Positions 32,437-41,711 of a stretch of DNA of 64,000 nt are shown in pieces. The position numbers were made by a program, and so were the translations under genes. Under the pieces are notes generated by a model. That model was given only the letters and a program-made list of their open reading frames with translations. It searched no databases and was not told the origin of the DNA. Location: assembly GCF_019801605.1 (NCBI RefSeq), contig NZ_JAHVIT010000004.1, positions 1 through 64,000 on the forward strand, read 5' to 3'. Every line of letters starts with the position of its first letter. The stretch's first letter is position 1. The stretch is from Maritimibacter alkaliphilus (lineage in GTDB: Bacteria; Pseudomonadota; Alphaproteobacteria; Rhodobacterales; Rhodobacteraceae).

Positions 32437-34173
32437 ATGCCCGCCCGCCTTCGCCGTTACCTGCCCATCCTCGACTGGGGCCGCCGCTACGACCGCGACG
32501 CCTTCTCGAACGACATGATCGCCGCCGTGATCGTGACGATCATGCTGATCCCGCAATCGCTGGCCTATGCGCTGCTCGCCGGGCTGCCGCCCGAGGCGGG
32601 GATCTATGCCTCGATCGCGCCGATCATCCTCTACGCGATCTTCGGCACCTCCCGGGCGCTTGCCGTGGGGCCGGTGGCCGTGGTCTCGCTGCTGACCGCC
32701 TCCGCCGTGGGGCAGGTCGCCGTTCAGGGCACCGCGGGCTATGCCGTGGCGGCGCTGACACTGGCGCTGCTCTCGGGCCTCTTCCTCATGGCGCTTGGCG
32801 TGTTCCGGCTGGGCTTCCTCGCCAACTTCCTAAGCCACCCGGTGATCGCGGGCTTCATCACCGCCTCGGGCATCCTGATCGCCACCAGCCAGCTCAAGCA
32901 TATCCTCGGCGTCAGCGCCGGCGGGCACACGCTGCCTGAAATGCTCATGAGCCTGCTTGAGCATATCGGCGAGACGAACTGGATCACCGTCGTGATCGGC
33001 CTTGCCGCGACCGGCTTCCTGTTCTGGGTCCGCAAGGGGCTGAAACCGCTGCTGCGCTCCATGGGGCTGGGGCCGAAGATGGCCGATGTGGCCACCAAGG
33101 CCGGCCCCGTCGCCGCCGTCGTGGTCACCACCCTGGCCGCATGGGGCCTTGGCCTTGACGGCCACGGGGTCAAGATCGTGGGCGAAGTGCCCCAGAGCCT
33201 GCCGCCCTTCACCCTGCCCGGCCTTTCGCCCGAGCTCCTGCGCCAGCTTCTCGTCCCGGCCATCGTGATCTCGATCATCGGCTTCGTCGAATCCGTCTCG
33301 GTCGCGCAGACGCTGGCCGCGAAGAAGCGCCAGAAGATCGACCCGGATCAGGAACTCATCGGCCTCGGCGCCGCCAACCTCGGCGCGGCCTTCACCGGTG
33401 GCTTCCCGGTCACCGGGGGCTTCTCCCGCTCGGTCGTGAACTTCGACGCGGGCGCCGAGACCCCGGCCGCGGGCGCCTATACCGCCGTGGGCCTTGCCAT
33501 TGCCGCCGTCGCCCTGACGCCGCTGGTGCACTACCTGCCCAAGGCCACCCTGGCCGCGACGATCATCGTCGCCGTGCTCAGCCTCGTGGATTTCTCGATC
33601 CTCAAGAAGACATGGGCCTACAACCGGGCCGATTTCCTTGCCGTGGCCGCGACCATCCTGCTGACCCTGCTGGTGGGCGTCGAGGCCGGCGTCGGGGCGG
33701 GCGTGGGTCTCTCGATCCTGCTGCATCTCTACAAGACCTCCAAGCCGCATGTGGCCGAGGTGGGCCTCGTGCCGGGGACCGAGCATTTCCGCAACATCCT
33801 GCGCCATGACGTCGAGACCCACCCCGACGTGGTCATGCTGCGGGTGGATGAAAGCCTCTACTTCGCCAACGCCCGCTTCCTCGAGGACCTGTTGCAGGCC
33901 CGCGTGAGCGAAGGCACGGCGGTGCGCAACGTGGTGCTGATGTGCTCGGCCGTGAACGACGTGGACTTCTCGGCGCTGGAAAGCCTCGAGACGATCAACA
34001 CGCGGCTCTGCGACATGGGCGTGGGCCTGCACCTCGCCGAGGTGAAGGGCCCGGTGATGGACAAGCTGCGCACCACCCACCTGCTGGAGCACCTGAACGG
34101 CGAGATCTTCCTGTCGCAGTACCAGGCATGGCGCAAGCTGACCGGCCCGCAGGACCGCGTCGCGGCGCAGTGA
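32437..34173 (+). CDS. SulP-family anion transporter with STAS domain
   Basis: 578 residues. The membrane part begins DMIAAVIVTIMLIPQSLAYALLAGLPPEAGIYASIAPIILYAIFGTSRALAVGPVAVVSLLTA, the SulP signature. It continues through about residue 430 and holds GGFPVTGGFSRSVVNFDAGAETP. A cytoplasmic STAS domain occupies about 440-570 (VVMLRVDESLYFANARFLED). As the last gene of the sulfide operon it probably exports or exchanges the sulfite or sulfate produced. The start has only a weak ribosome-binding site. Confidence 0.93.
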   Translation: MPARLRRYLPILDWGRRYDRDAFSNDMIAAVIVTIMLIPQSLAYALLAGLPPEAGIYASIAPIILYAIFGTSRALAVGPVAVVSLLTASAVGQVAVQGTAGYAVAALTLALLSGLFLMALGVFRLGFLANFLSHPVIAGFITASGILIATSQLKHILGVSAGGHTLPEMLMSLLEHIGETNWITVVIGLAATGFLFWVRKGLKPLLRSMGLGPKMADVATKAGPVAAVVVTTLAAWGLGLDGHGVKIVGEVPQSLPPFTLPGLSPELLRQLLVPAIVISIIGFVESVSVAQTLAAKKRQKIDPDQELIGLGAANLGAAFTGGFPVTGGFSRSVVNFDAGAETPAAGAYTAVGLAIAAVALTPLVHYLPKATLAATIIVAVLSLVDFSILKKTWAYNRADFLAVAATILLTLLVGVEAGVGAGVGLSILLHLYKTSKPHVAEVGLVPGTEHFRNILRHDVETHPDVVMLRVDESLYFANARFLEDLLQARVSEGTAVRNVVLMCSAVNDVDFSALESLETINTRLCDMGVGLHLAEVKGPVMDKLRTTHLLEHLNGEIFLSQYQAWRKLTGPQDRVAAQ

Positions 34174-34202
34174 TCAGGGTCGAAAACTGCCGTTAGAGAC
34201 GA

Positions 34203-34240
34203 AAACGGGCGCGGGTTTCCCCCGCGCCCGTTTGCTTTTG
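34203..34240. terminator. Bidirectional terminator
   Basis: A 13-bp perfect stem (AAACGGGCGCGGG with CCCGCGCCCGTTT, five-base loop) is followed by GCTTTTG. It lies between the convergent SulP and MFS genes and can terminate both transcripts. Confidence 0.9.
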
Positions 34241-34247
34241 ACCCGGA

Positions 34248-35807
34248 TCAATGCCCGCCGCCTGCCCCTGCCGCCCGCGGTGGCTTCATGGCCAGAGCCA
34301 GCACCGCCAGACCGGCGAAGAGCAGCGTCAGCAGGGTGAAGACATCGATGAAGGACATCACCGTCGCCTGCTGGGTCACGCGGCCCGCCATCTGCGACAG
34401 AGCGCCCCTCTCGCCATCGACGCCCTGCGCGGTCAGGTTCGCCGCCATCATGTTCAACTGGCGCAGCGCCTCGGGGTTGGACCAGCTCAACGCCTCCTTC
34501 AGCCGGGCGGCGTGCAGCGCACCGCGATCCGTCAGCAGCGTGTTGATCAGCGCCAGCCCCACGGCCCCGCCGAGGTTCCGCATCAGGTTGTAGAGGCCGG
34601 AGGCGCTCTTCATCTTCTCCGGCGGCAGCGTCCCGAGGGCGAGGTTGTTGATCGGCACCATGCAGATCATCAGCGACATCCCCCGCAGCACCTGCGGCCA
34701 GAGCAATTCGTGGAAATCCCACTCCGCCGTCATGCCGGTGAGCATCCACGACGAGGTGCCAAAGCCCACGAAGCCCAGCAGGAGCATCAACCGCAGGTCC
34801 ATCTTGGACGAGAGGATCCCCGCCAGCGGTGCGGTGAAGAACATGGCAAGGCCGGAGACAAAGACCGTCTGCCCGGTCATCAGGCTGTCGTAGCCCCGGA
34901 TCGAGGAGAGGTAGAGCGGGTAGAGATAGGTCATCCCGTAGAGCCCGATCCCCATGACGAAGCTGAAGATCGAACCAACGGCGAAGTTCATGTTCCCGAA
35001 GGCCGAGAAATCCACCACCGGGTTTTCCCGCGTGAAGGCCCGCCAGAAGGTCGTGATCCCGCCGATCACCATGACGACGAAGAGCACGGCCACCAGCTCG
35101 TCCTGGAACCAGTCGTTGCCCGGCCCCTCCTCCAGCACGTATTCCATCGCGCCGAGGAAACAGGCGAGCGCGCCAAGGCCGATCCAGTCGAAACTGTCGA
35201 AGAGCTTCCACTCCGGCTTGTCGAAATCCACGAGCGCCAGCACGCCGATGGTCACGCCGATCCCGGCCGGCACGTTCACGAGGAAGAGCCAGTGCCAGCT
35301 GATCGCATGGCTGAGATAGCCGCCCACGGTCGGGCCCACGGTCGGCGCCATGGTGGCGACGAGGCCGATCATCGGCGAGACGATCGAGCGTTTCGAGGCC
35401 GGGAAGATGGTGAAGGCGGCGGCGAAGACCGAGGGGATCATGCCGCCGCCGAGGAACCCCTGAAGCGCGCGCCAGAGGATCATTTCGTTGATCGTGGTGG
35501 AGGTGGCGCACATGAAGGAGGCCGCCGTGAACCCCGCCGCCGAGACGGCGAAGAGGTAACGCGTCGACATCATCCGCCCCAGCAGGCCCGAGAGCGGGAT
35601 CATGATGACCTCGGCGATCAGGTAGGAGGTCTGGACCCAGCTGATCTCGTCAGACGACGCCCCGAGACCGGCCTGGATTTCCGGCAGCGAGGCCGAGACG
35701 ATCTGGATGTCGAGGATCGCCATGAACATCCCGAAGACCATGACGACGAACGCCGCGACTCGGCGCGGCGTCAGTTCGGGTTCCTGTTGTTGTGCGGCGG
35801 CGCTCAT
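34248..35807 (-). CDS. MFS drug-efflux permease, DHA2 family (EmrB-like)
   Basis: 519 residues with about 14 membrane helices. The start VAAFVVMVFGMFMAILDIQIVSASLPEIQAGLGASSDEISWVQTSYLIAEVIMIPLSG is the DHA2 motif region, with the conserved Asp in helix 1. It exports hydrophobic toxic compounds with proton antiport and works with the HlyD-type adaptor encoded upstream. Its ATG overlaps the adaptor stop by 4 bases. Confidence 0.94.
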   Translation of the reverse strand: MSAAAQQQEPELTPRRVAAFVVMVFGMFMAILDIQIVSASLPEIQAGLGASSDEISWVQTSYLIAEVIMIPLSGLLGRMMSTRYLFAVSAAGFTAASFMCATSTTINEMILWRALQGFLGGGMIPSVFAAAFTIFPASKRSIVSPMIGLVATMAPTVGPTVGGYLSHAISWHWLFLVNVPAGIGVTIGVLALVDFDKPEWKLFDSFDWIGLGALACFLGAMEYVLEEGPGNDWFQDELVAVLFVVMVIGGITTFWRAFTRENPVVDFSAFGNMNFAVGSIFSFVMGIGLYGMTYLYPLYLSSIRGYDSLMTGQTVFVSGLAMFFTAPLAGILSSKMDLRLMLLLGFVGFGTSSWMLTGMTAEWDFHELLWPQVLRGMSLMICMVPINNLALGTLPPEKMKSASGLYNLMRNLGGAVGLALINTLLTDRGALHAARLKEALSWSNPEALRQLNMMAANLTAQGVDGERGALSQMAGRVTQQATVMSFIDVFTLLTLLFAGLAVLALAMKPPRAAGAGGGH

Positions 35808-36940
35808 TTCAGCGCCTGTGCCACGGCGGTGCCCTGCGGGGCGGTGCGCCGGTCGATCTCGACCTCGACGGAGAGGCCTGCGCGCAGGCCCTCGGTGCCC
35901 GCGGGCAGTTCGATGCGCACCGGCACCCGCTGCACGATCTTGGTGAAGTTGCCGGTGGCATTGTCCGCCGGCAGCAGCGAGAAGACCGAGCCCGTGGCCG
36001 GGGCGATGGAGACCACCTTGCCCTCGATCTCGTGCCCGTCGAAGGCATCGACGCTCAGCCGTGCCGTCTCGCCGGGGGTGATGCCGGCCAGCTGCGTTTC
36101 CTTGAAGTTCGCCTCGACGTAGAGCCCGTGATCCGGAACCACGGCGGCCAGACGGGCACCGACGCTGACCAGCTCGCCTTCCTCGATCGCGATATTCGCC
36201 ACGGTGCCGTCGAAGGGCGCGCGCAGCACGGTATGATCGAGGTCACGCTGCGCCTGATCGATGTCGAGTTGCAGCTCGCGCCGGTTCGACTCGCTCTCGG
36301 CACGTTCGGCTTTCAGCACTTCAACCTGCGCCTCGGCGCCCTTGATCGCGGCCACGGCGGCGGCGCGGTTGGCCTTGGCGGTCTCCAGCGTCTCGTTGGC
36401 GTCATCCAGATCGGCCTGCGAGGTCACCTTGCGCGCGGCCAGCCCCTCGGCCCGTACCTGCGCCGTCTGCGCGGTGCGCAGCGCGGCCTCGGCAGCGGAG
36501 AGTTCGGCCTCGGCCTGGGTCACGCTGGCCTGGGCTGCGACGGTCTGGGCGTCGATCCGGGCCAGCGTCCGCTCCAGCGTGGGCAGCTTGGCCTGCGCCT
36601 GCTCCAGCGCGATGCGATAGTCGCCGTCCTCGATCCGCACCAGAACGTCGCCCTTGGCGACATGCTGGTTCGCCTGCACGGGGATCTCCTCGACATAGCC
36701 CTGCAGCTTGGAGGAGACGAGCGAGAGGTCCGCCTGCACATAGGCGTCATCGGTGCCCACCATGAAGCGACCCTCGGTCCACCAGCCATAGCCGAACCAG
36801 CCCCCGGCCAGCAGCGCGATCAGCGCAACGCCGCCCAGCACCCGTTTCTTGCGGCCCTTGGGCGGCGCGCCTGCCGGCGTGGCGGGCTTGGCGTCGGTGG
36901 CGGGGGTGGCGTCGGGTTGGATGCGGTCTTGGCGGGACAT
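35804..36940 (-). CDS. HlyD-family membrane-fusion adaptor (EmrA-like)
   Basis: 378 residues. An N-terminal cytoplasmic tail and one membrane helix (VLGGVALIALLAGGWFGYGWW, about 32-52) precede a lipoyl/barrel-sandwich domain. A long coiled coil follows (about 115-215, rich in Ala, Glu and Gln), then the second lipoyl half LRAPFDGTVANIAIEEGE. This is the EmrA layout. ATG at 36940 is chosen; upstream codons to 37021 contain the TetR operator. It is coupled to the permease gene. Confidence 0.93.
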   Translation of the reverse strand: MSRQDRIQPDATPATDAKPATPAGAPPKGRKKRVLGGVALIALLAGGWFGYGWWTEGRFMVGTDDAYVQADLSLVSSKLQGYVEEIPVQANQHVAKGDVLVRIEDGDYRIALEQAQAKLPTLERTLARIDAQTVAAQASVTQAEAELSAAEAALRTAQTAQVRAEGLAARKVTSQADLDDANETLETAKANRAAAVAAIKGAEAQVEVLKAERAESESNRRELQLDIDQAQRDLDHTVLRAPFDGTVANIAIEEGELVSVGARLAAVVPDHGLYVEANFKETQLAGITPGETARLSVDAFDGHEIEGKVVSIAPATGSVFSLLPADNATGNFTKIVQRVPVRIELPAGTEGLRAGLSVEVEIDRRTAPQGTAVAQALK

Positions 36941-36983
36941 GGGGGGCGCTTTCGGATCGGCGTTCAGGGAACGCGAGCGGCCG

Positions 36984-37003
36984 ATCGAACCGCTCGGTTC
37001 GAC
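36984..37003. promoter_or_regulatory. TetR operator 1 (efflux promoter)
   Basis: ATCGAACCGCTCGGTTCGAC is an 8-4-8 inverted repeat with one mismatch. It matches the second copy at 37041-37060 in both halves. It lies 43 bases upstream of the adaptor gene. Confidence 0.8.
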
Positions 37004-37040
37004 AGCACATAGAAAGGTCACAGTGCAAAATCAAGTCTTC

Positions 37041-37060
37041 ATCGAACCGGGTGGTTCGAT
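37041..37060. promoter_or_regulatory. TetR operator 2 (regulator promoter)
   Basis: ATCGAACCGGGTGGTTCGAT is a perfect 8-4-8 inverted repeat ending 3 bases before the first possible TetR start codon. With the copy 57 bp away it should allow simultaneous control of the efflux operon and the regulator gene. Confidence 0.82.
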
Positions 37061-37063
37061 TAT

Positions 37064-37735
37064 ATGGCACCTATGACCATGCAGGATCACACAGAGAAGG
37101 CGGAGGCCTGCGCGCTCAAGCGCCGCCACGCCGCGGGCGAAGACCCGGAGAAGCGCCACCAGATCCTGGTGGGCGCCTGGCGTGTCTTCGTGGAACAGGG
37201 CTTTGACGCCGCCTCGATGAACAGCATCTGCAAGGCGGCGGGCGTGTCGAAGGGTACGCTCTACGTTTACTTCGAGAACAAGGAAGACCTCTTTGTCGCC
37301 CTCGTGGAGGAGAAGCGTCAGGATTTCTTCGACGGCATCTTCGAACGGCTCGCCGGGGCGGGCAGCATCGAGGAACGGCTGCTGGCCTATGCCATGGGCC
37401 TGTCGGAACAGCTGAACTCCGAAGAGGTGATCCGGGCGCAGCGCATCGTGATCAGCGTGGTGGAGCGGATGCCCGACCTCGGCCGCCGGTTCTATGACGC
37501 GGGGGCCGCGCATTTCCTCGGCCGGCTGCACGAGTTTCTCAGCGAAGAGATCGCGGCAGGGACGCTCGTGGTGCCGGATATCGAACTGGCGGCCTCGCAG
37601 TTCGTCGAATTGGCCACCACCGGGACATGGCGTGCGCGCATGTTCGGACGGCGCCCGGACGAGCCGACGGCGCAGGAAATAGAATACGCCGCCCGCGAGG
37701 CGGTGGCGATGTTCCTCGCCAAGTACCGCGCGTGA
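37064..37735 (+). CDS. TetR-family transcriptional regulator
   Basis: 223 residues from the ATG at 37064; ATGs at 37073 and 37079 are equally possible and slightly better separated from the operator. The helix-turn-helix reads ILVGAWRVFVEQGFDAASMNSICKAAGVSKGTLYVYFENKEDLF, about residues 35-78. The ligand domain carries a C-terminal AefR-like stretch (FYDAGAAHFLGRLHEFLSEEIAAGTL). It probably represses the divergent EmrAB-like pump and itself through the two palindromes. Confidence 0.92.
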   Translation: MAPMTMQDHTEKAEACALKRRHAAGEDPEKRHQILVGAWRVFVEQGFDAASMNSICKAAGVSKGTLYVYFENKEDLFVALVEEKRQDFFDGIFERLAGAGSIEERLLAYAMGLSEQLNSEEVIRAQRIVISVVERMPDLGRRFYDAGAAHFLGRLHEFLSEEIAAGTLVVPDIELAASQFVELATTGTWRARMFGRRPDEPTAQEIEYAAREAVAMFLAKYRA

Positions 37736-37800
37736 ACGGGGCCTGATCCTGGCCTGATACCCGCCGGATCATGCGCCCGGGAACAGGCCAAAGAGACAGA

Positions 37801-37834
37801 AAGGCCGGACCCCTCGCAGGGCCCGGCCTTTTTT
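37801..37834. terminator. Intrinsic terminator
   Basis: AAGGCCGG pairs with CCGGCCTT around a GC-rich loop that can extend the stem, and a T run follows on the + strand. It ends the TetR transcript and may also serve the convergent channel gene through its A-rich foot. Confidence 0.82.
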
Positions 37835-37856
37835 CGTGTCAGCGCGTGGCACGGGA

Positions 37857-40286
37857 TCAGATGACCTCGCCGCCCCCGGTTTCGCCGCCCCCGGTGTTGC
37901 CGCCATCGTCCTTGCGGATCAGGAAGGGCTGCGTCTTGCCGTCCTTCGCCTCGCCCAGGTAGATCGTCTGGTGCGGGAAGGGGATCTCGATGTTGCGCTC
38001 GTCGAAGATCTCTTTCAGCACGCCGTTGTAGGCGCGGCCCACACCCCACTGGGTGCCTGCAACGCATTTGATCCGGGTCCGGACGACCATGGCACTGTCG
38101 CCGAAGCTGTTGAGCCCGAACCACTCCAGATCGCCCATGATGTTCTTGGCCTGCTCCGGATCGGCGCGCAGCTGCTCGAAGGCATCCACCATGGCCTGTT
38201 TCACCTCGGCGATATTCTCGCGGTAGGCCACGCCCATGTCGCAGACGGAATAGCCGAACTCGCGCACATAGTTCGTTACCATGTCGACCGAGGAGAACGG
38301 GATCACGTGGAACGCGCCGGTCACGTCGCGCAGGCTGACGGAGCGGATCGTCAGACGCTCGACCGAGCCGGTGGTCCCGCCCACGGTCACCACGTCGCCG
38401 ACGTTCATCGCGTTCTCGAACTGAATGAAGATGCCGGTGATGATGTCCTGCACCATCTTCTGGGCACCGAAACCGATGGCCAGACCCAGCACCCCGGCAG
38501 AGGCCAGCAGCGGCGCGATGTCGAGCCCGATCTCGGACAGGACGAACATCGCCGTGATGATGATCAGCGCGATGGTGGCCGCGTTGCGCAGCAGGGTCAG
38601 CAGCGTGCGTTCCCGCGAGGTGGCGACAGAGCCGAACTCGGGGTTCAGGCGGTAATCCACCCAGGAGGTCAGCGCGACCCAGATCGCGAAGGACACCAGC
38701 AGGACAGCGGCCACGGAGAAGACCTTGCTCGTCACCTGAAGGCCGAACTGGCTGGCCATCCACGATTTGAGGTCGATCACGCTGATCGCGTTCAGGGCAA
38801 AGACCACGACCATGACGAAGATCACGAACCGCAGCACGAAGAGCGCCTTGGGCACGAAGGTATTCAGCCGTTTCTCCAGCAGCGGCAGCCGCGCGGTCAC
38901 GTTGTCGGGCAGTTGCACGCCCCGCACCATGACCCGCGTCAGCACACCCGACAGCATCACGCCCAGCAGGGCCACCACCAGCACCTGCGCCGAATTCAGC
39001 ATCGAGCGGAAGGCGGCATCGCCCGGCTGCACCAGAACCACCACCAGCATGCTGACGAGGTAGAGCAGGACCGGCCAGTGCCAGTGCCGCACGAGGAACT
39101 CGAAGGCATTGGCGCGGCGCTTGGGCTTCTCCGGCGTGCCCATGGGGAATTCCTCCCGCATGGTGGTCACCGTCTCGACACCTTCGCGGTCCTCGGCGGG
39201 CTCGGCCACGGCGGCGTCCAGCGCGGCCTCTTCCTGCTCGGCCTTGAGGTGGAACTCCTGCTCCTCGGCGTATTCCGCCTCGGACTGGCCACCGCGTTCA
39301 AGCCAGGCCGCCACGTCGCGGCGGTTGCGCAGCACCATCCAGATGGCGAGCGAGACGACGATCAGCGCGATCAGCGCCGAAACGGCCCGGCCGGCGGCAA
39401 AGGAGGCGTTGGTGTTGATGATCGGCACGATCAGCAACTGGCCATAGCCCACGAGGCCGACCATGAAGTTCAGCCGCCGCGTGAGGTACTTCGCCGCCTC
39501 GTTAGAGATCGGCATCGGCCGCAGGTAGCGCGCGGAGGGCGACAGCACCATGCGCACCGCCACCTTGGCCAGTTCCACCAGCAGGAAGGCGTTCAGGTAC
39601 AGGGTCTGGCGAATGGCGATCTGGCCGAAATTCCCAAGGAACAGGGTCGCAATCAGGTAGCCGACCGCCCAGGCGATGACCACGATCAGCGCGTCGATCA
39701 CCACCGACGCAAGGAAGAGCGCGACGGTCCGCACGATACCGCTGTTCTGCGCCGTGGCGCCCATGCGGCCATAGAGCGATTTGCCCATCCGGCGCAGCCC
39801 GAGGAAGACCACGACGGTCACCACGATGACAAGCGCCAGTTCCTTCAGCGCCTCCAGCAACACGCCCGCCTCGGAGCCGTTCAGCCCGCTGAAGACCTGC
39901 GGTGCCATGGTGATCTGATGCCACGCGCTCTCGAGGCTGGAGGCGGCGTCCTCGGCCACCTCCTGCGTGATCAGCGCGATCCGGCGCCCGAAGGACAGGC
40001 CCTCGGGCGGCACGTCACCTTCCGGGGCCAGCGTCTCGACGATCTTGTCGTCGGCAGGCGTCTCGCTCTCCGTCTGTGCGGCGCGCAACTCGTCGATCAG
40101 CGCGGCGCGGCTGTCGTCGTTCTCGATCACCTGCAACAGCAGGTCGAGGTTGCTGGGGGTCGTCGCTTCGGTTTCGACGGAGGCGGAGGAGGCCTCCTGC
40201 GCCAGGCTGGCGGTCGGACCGACCAGACCAAGGGTCACGGTCAGGAGGATCAGGAGGGAGGTGATCCAGCTCTTTGTTCTTATCAT
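37857..40286 (-). CDS. Large MscS-family mechanosensitive channel
   Basis: 809 residues with a Sec signal peptide (ending SLAQ) and an N-terminal periplasmic region of about 170 residues. Around ten membrane helices follow. The MscS pore and beta domain (GLAIGFGAQKMVQDIITGIFIQFENAMNVGDVVTVGGTTGSVERLTIRSVSLRDVTG, about 600-660) are unmistakable. The soluble C-terminal cage domain ends in a Gly/Asp/Glu-rich tail. It should release osmolytes on hypo-osmotic shock. It appears to be a single-gene unit. Confidence 0.93.
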   Translation of the reverse strand: MIRTKSWITSLLILLTVTLGLVGPTASLAQEASSASVETEATTPSNLDLLLQVIENDDSRAALIDELRAAQTESETPADDKIVETLAPEGDVPPEGLSFGRRIALITQEVAEDAASSLESAWHQITMAPQVFSGLNGSEAGVLLEALKELALVIVVTVVVFLGLRRMGKSLYGRMGATAQNSGIVRTVALFLASVVIDALIVVIAWAVGYLIATLFLGNFGQIAIRQTLYLNAFLLVELAKVAVRMVLSPSARYLRPMPISNEAAKYLTRRLNFMVGLVGYGQLLIVPIINTNASFAAGRAVSALIALIVVSLAIWMVLRNRRDVAAWLERGGQSEAEYAEEQEFHLKAEQEEAALDAAVAEPAEDREGVETVTTMREEFPMGTPEKPKRRANAFEFLVRHWHWPVLLYLVSMLVVVLVQPGDAAFRSMLNSAQVLVVALLGVMLSGVLTRVMVRGVQLPDNVTARLPLLEKRLNTFVPKALFVLRFVIFVMVVVFALNAISVIDLKSWMASQFGLQVTSKVFSVAAVLLVSFAIWVALTSWVDYRLNPEFGSVATSRERTLLTLLRNAATIALIIITAMFVLSEIGLDIAPLLASAGVLGLAIGFGAQKMVQDIITGIFIQFENAMNVGDVVTVGGTTGSVERLTIRSVSLRDVTGAFHVIPFSSVDMVTNYVREFGYSVCDMGVAYRENIAEVKQAMVDAFEQLRADPEQAKNIMGDLEWFGLNSFGDSAMVVRTRIKCVAGTQWGVGRAYNGVLKEIFDERNIEIPFPHQTIYLGEAKDGKTQPFLIRKDDGGNTGGGETGGGEVI

Positions 40287-40442
40287 GTCACCACGTCAGG
40301 TTGTCGCGTCTCAGGGCGCCGCCGCGAGGGGAGAGCCCGCGAAAACGACGTCGATCGCGAAGCGACTTAGCGCAATCCACGGTGGCGGCCATCCCGACCG
40401 CCCTGCAAACCCTGACTTGCGTTGCCGTATCGCCGCGCGACC

Positions 40443-41141
40443 TCAGGCCGGTGCCACCCGCCGTCCGCGCATCCCCCTGATCTGGCGCAGCGCCGTCAGC
40501 GGCCCGATGGTGCGGAAGATGTCGCGCATCATGCCCGCATCGGACCGCAGACCGGCGATGAGGCCGTATTTCTCGTGCTTCATCGGGCTGGCCACGTCGG
40601 GCCAGTGCACCACGGCGATCTCCAGCCCCGCCGCCAGCCAGAGCCGGTTCATGAAGACCTCCAGCCCGAACCGCGGCAACCTGTCCAGCGCCGCGATCTC
40701 CTCCAGCAGCAGCGCCCGCGGCATTACCCGCTCGCCCGAGATGTAGTCGAGCCCCAGCAGGTGCCACGTCCGCGGCGCATTGCCCCGCAGGCTGATCGAG
40801 GCGCCCGCGCGCCCCTCCAGCACCGGCGCGGCGAGCTGCGCCAGATGGGCAGGCGTCAGCCCGGTCAGGTCGCTGTCGAGAAACATCACGTGATGCCCTC
40901 GCGCCGTCCGCAGCCCCTCGGCCACGGCGCGCGTCTTGCCCCCGTTGCAGGCCAGCCGGATCACCCTCAGGCGCGGGTCGTCATGGGCCTCGGCAATCGC
41001 GGCGGTGCCATCGGCGGAGCCATCGTCCACCACGATCACCTCGTCGAGGCCCGGCGTTGCCAGCGTCACCTCCAGTACCCGCCCGATCCGGGGGGCCTCG
41101 TTGTAGGCTGGGATGATGCAGCTGAGGCGCAGATCGTTCAT
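40443..41141 (-). CDS. GT2-family glycosyltransferase
   Basis: 232 residues, soluble GT-A fold. Typical segments are LSCIIPAYNEAPRIGRVLEV, VIVVDDGSADGTAAIAEAH and VMFLDSDLTGLTP (the DxD region). A C-terminal stretch LDYISGERVMPRALLLE resembles dolichyl-phosphate mannose synthase-like proteins. No membrane helix is seen. It is coupled by a 4-base overlap to the DedA gene and ends the operon that begins with plcP, so a lipid sugar acceptor is plausible. Confidence 0.88.
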   Translation of the reverse strand: MNDLRLSCIIPAYNEAPRIGRVLEVTLATPGLDEVIVVDDGSADGTAAIAEAHDDPRLRVIRLACNGGKTRAVAEGLRTARGHHVMFLDSDLTGLTPAHLAQLAAPVLEGRAGASISLRGNAPRTWHLLGLDYISGERVMPRALLLEEIAALDRLPRFGLEVFMNRLWLAAGLEIAVVHWPDVASPMKHEKYGLIAGLRSDAGMMRDIFRTIGPLTALRQIRGMRGRRVAPA

Positions 41142-41710
41142 CGGTGCGTTCTCCGGTAGAAGAGCCAGCAGCCGAGCGCGACCAGCGTCGTCACCAGCAG
41201 GATCAGCGAGACCCGCCCGATCCAGTCGTCGATCCGCGTGTAGGCATGGCCGAAGCCATAGCCGAGCGCGACGAAGAACAGGCTCTTGGGCACGGTGCCC
41301 AGCAGGTTGAACCACAGGAAGGCCGCGATCCGCATCCGCGCCATGCCCGCCGCGACAAGCACCGGAAAGCCCATCGAATGGGTGATCTTGCCGATGATCA
41401 GCGTGCGCCCGCCCTTGTCCGCGAAATGACCGCTCAGATGCCGCAGCCGCGCCCGGCGCAGGCCAAGGCGGCGCAACCAGCTGTCCGGCAGGCGGGTCAG
41501 CCCCCAGCGGCCGATACCGTAGGCGATGACATCCCCGATCAGGTCCGCAAGGATCACCACGCAGATCACCGACCAAAGGTCGAACCGCCCGGTTGAGGCC
41601 AGCCAGGCCGCGATGACGGTGACGATCGGACCTTCTATCACGGCCACGGGCGCGACGAGGGCAAGACCGTATTTCCCGATCAGCAGGGTGACGGTTTCCA
41701 GTCCCATCAT
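41138..41710 (-). CDS. DedA-family membrane protein
   Basis: 190 residues with about five hydrophobic segments. LALVAPVAVIEGPIVTVIAAWLASTGRFDLWSVICVVILADLIGDVIAYGIGRWG carries the conserved Glu-x-Pro and Gly-Asp features of DedA proteins. Later comes GKITHSMGFPVLVAAGMARM, where the usual Arg is replaced. DedA proteins are now seen as lipid scramblases or flippases, which suits a lipid-remodelling operon. The first of two ATGs begins one base after the glycosyltransferase stop. Confidence 0.9.
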   Translation of the reverse strand: MMGLETVTLLIGKYGLALVAPVAVIEGPIVTVIAAWLASTGRFDLWSVICVVILADLIGDVIAYGIGRWGLTRLPDSWLRRLGLRRARLRHLSGHFADKGGRTLIIGKITHSMGFPVLVAAGMARMRIAAFLWFNLLGTVPKSLFFVALGYGFGHAYTRIDDWIGRVSLILLVTTLVALGCWLFYRRTHR

Positions 41711-41711
41711 C

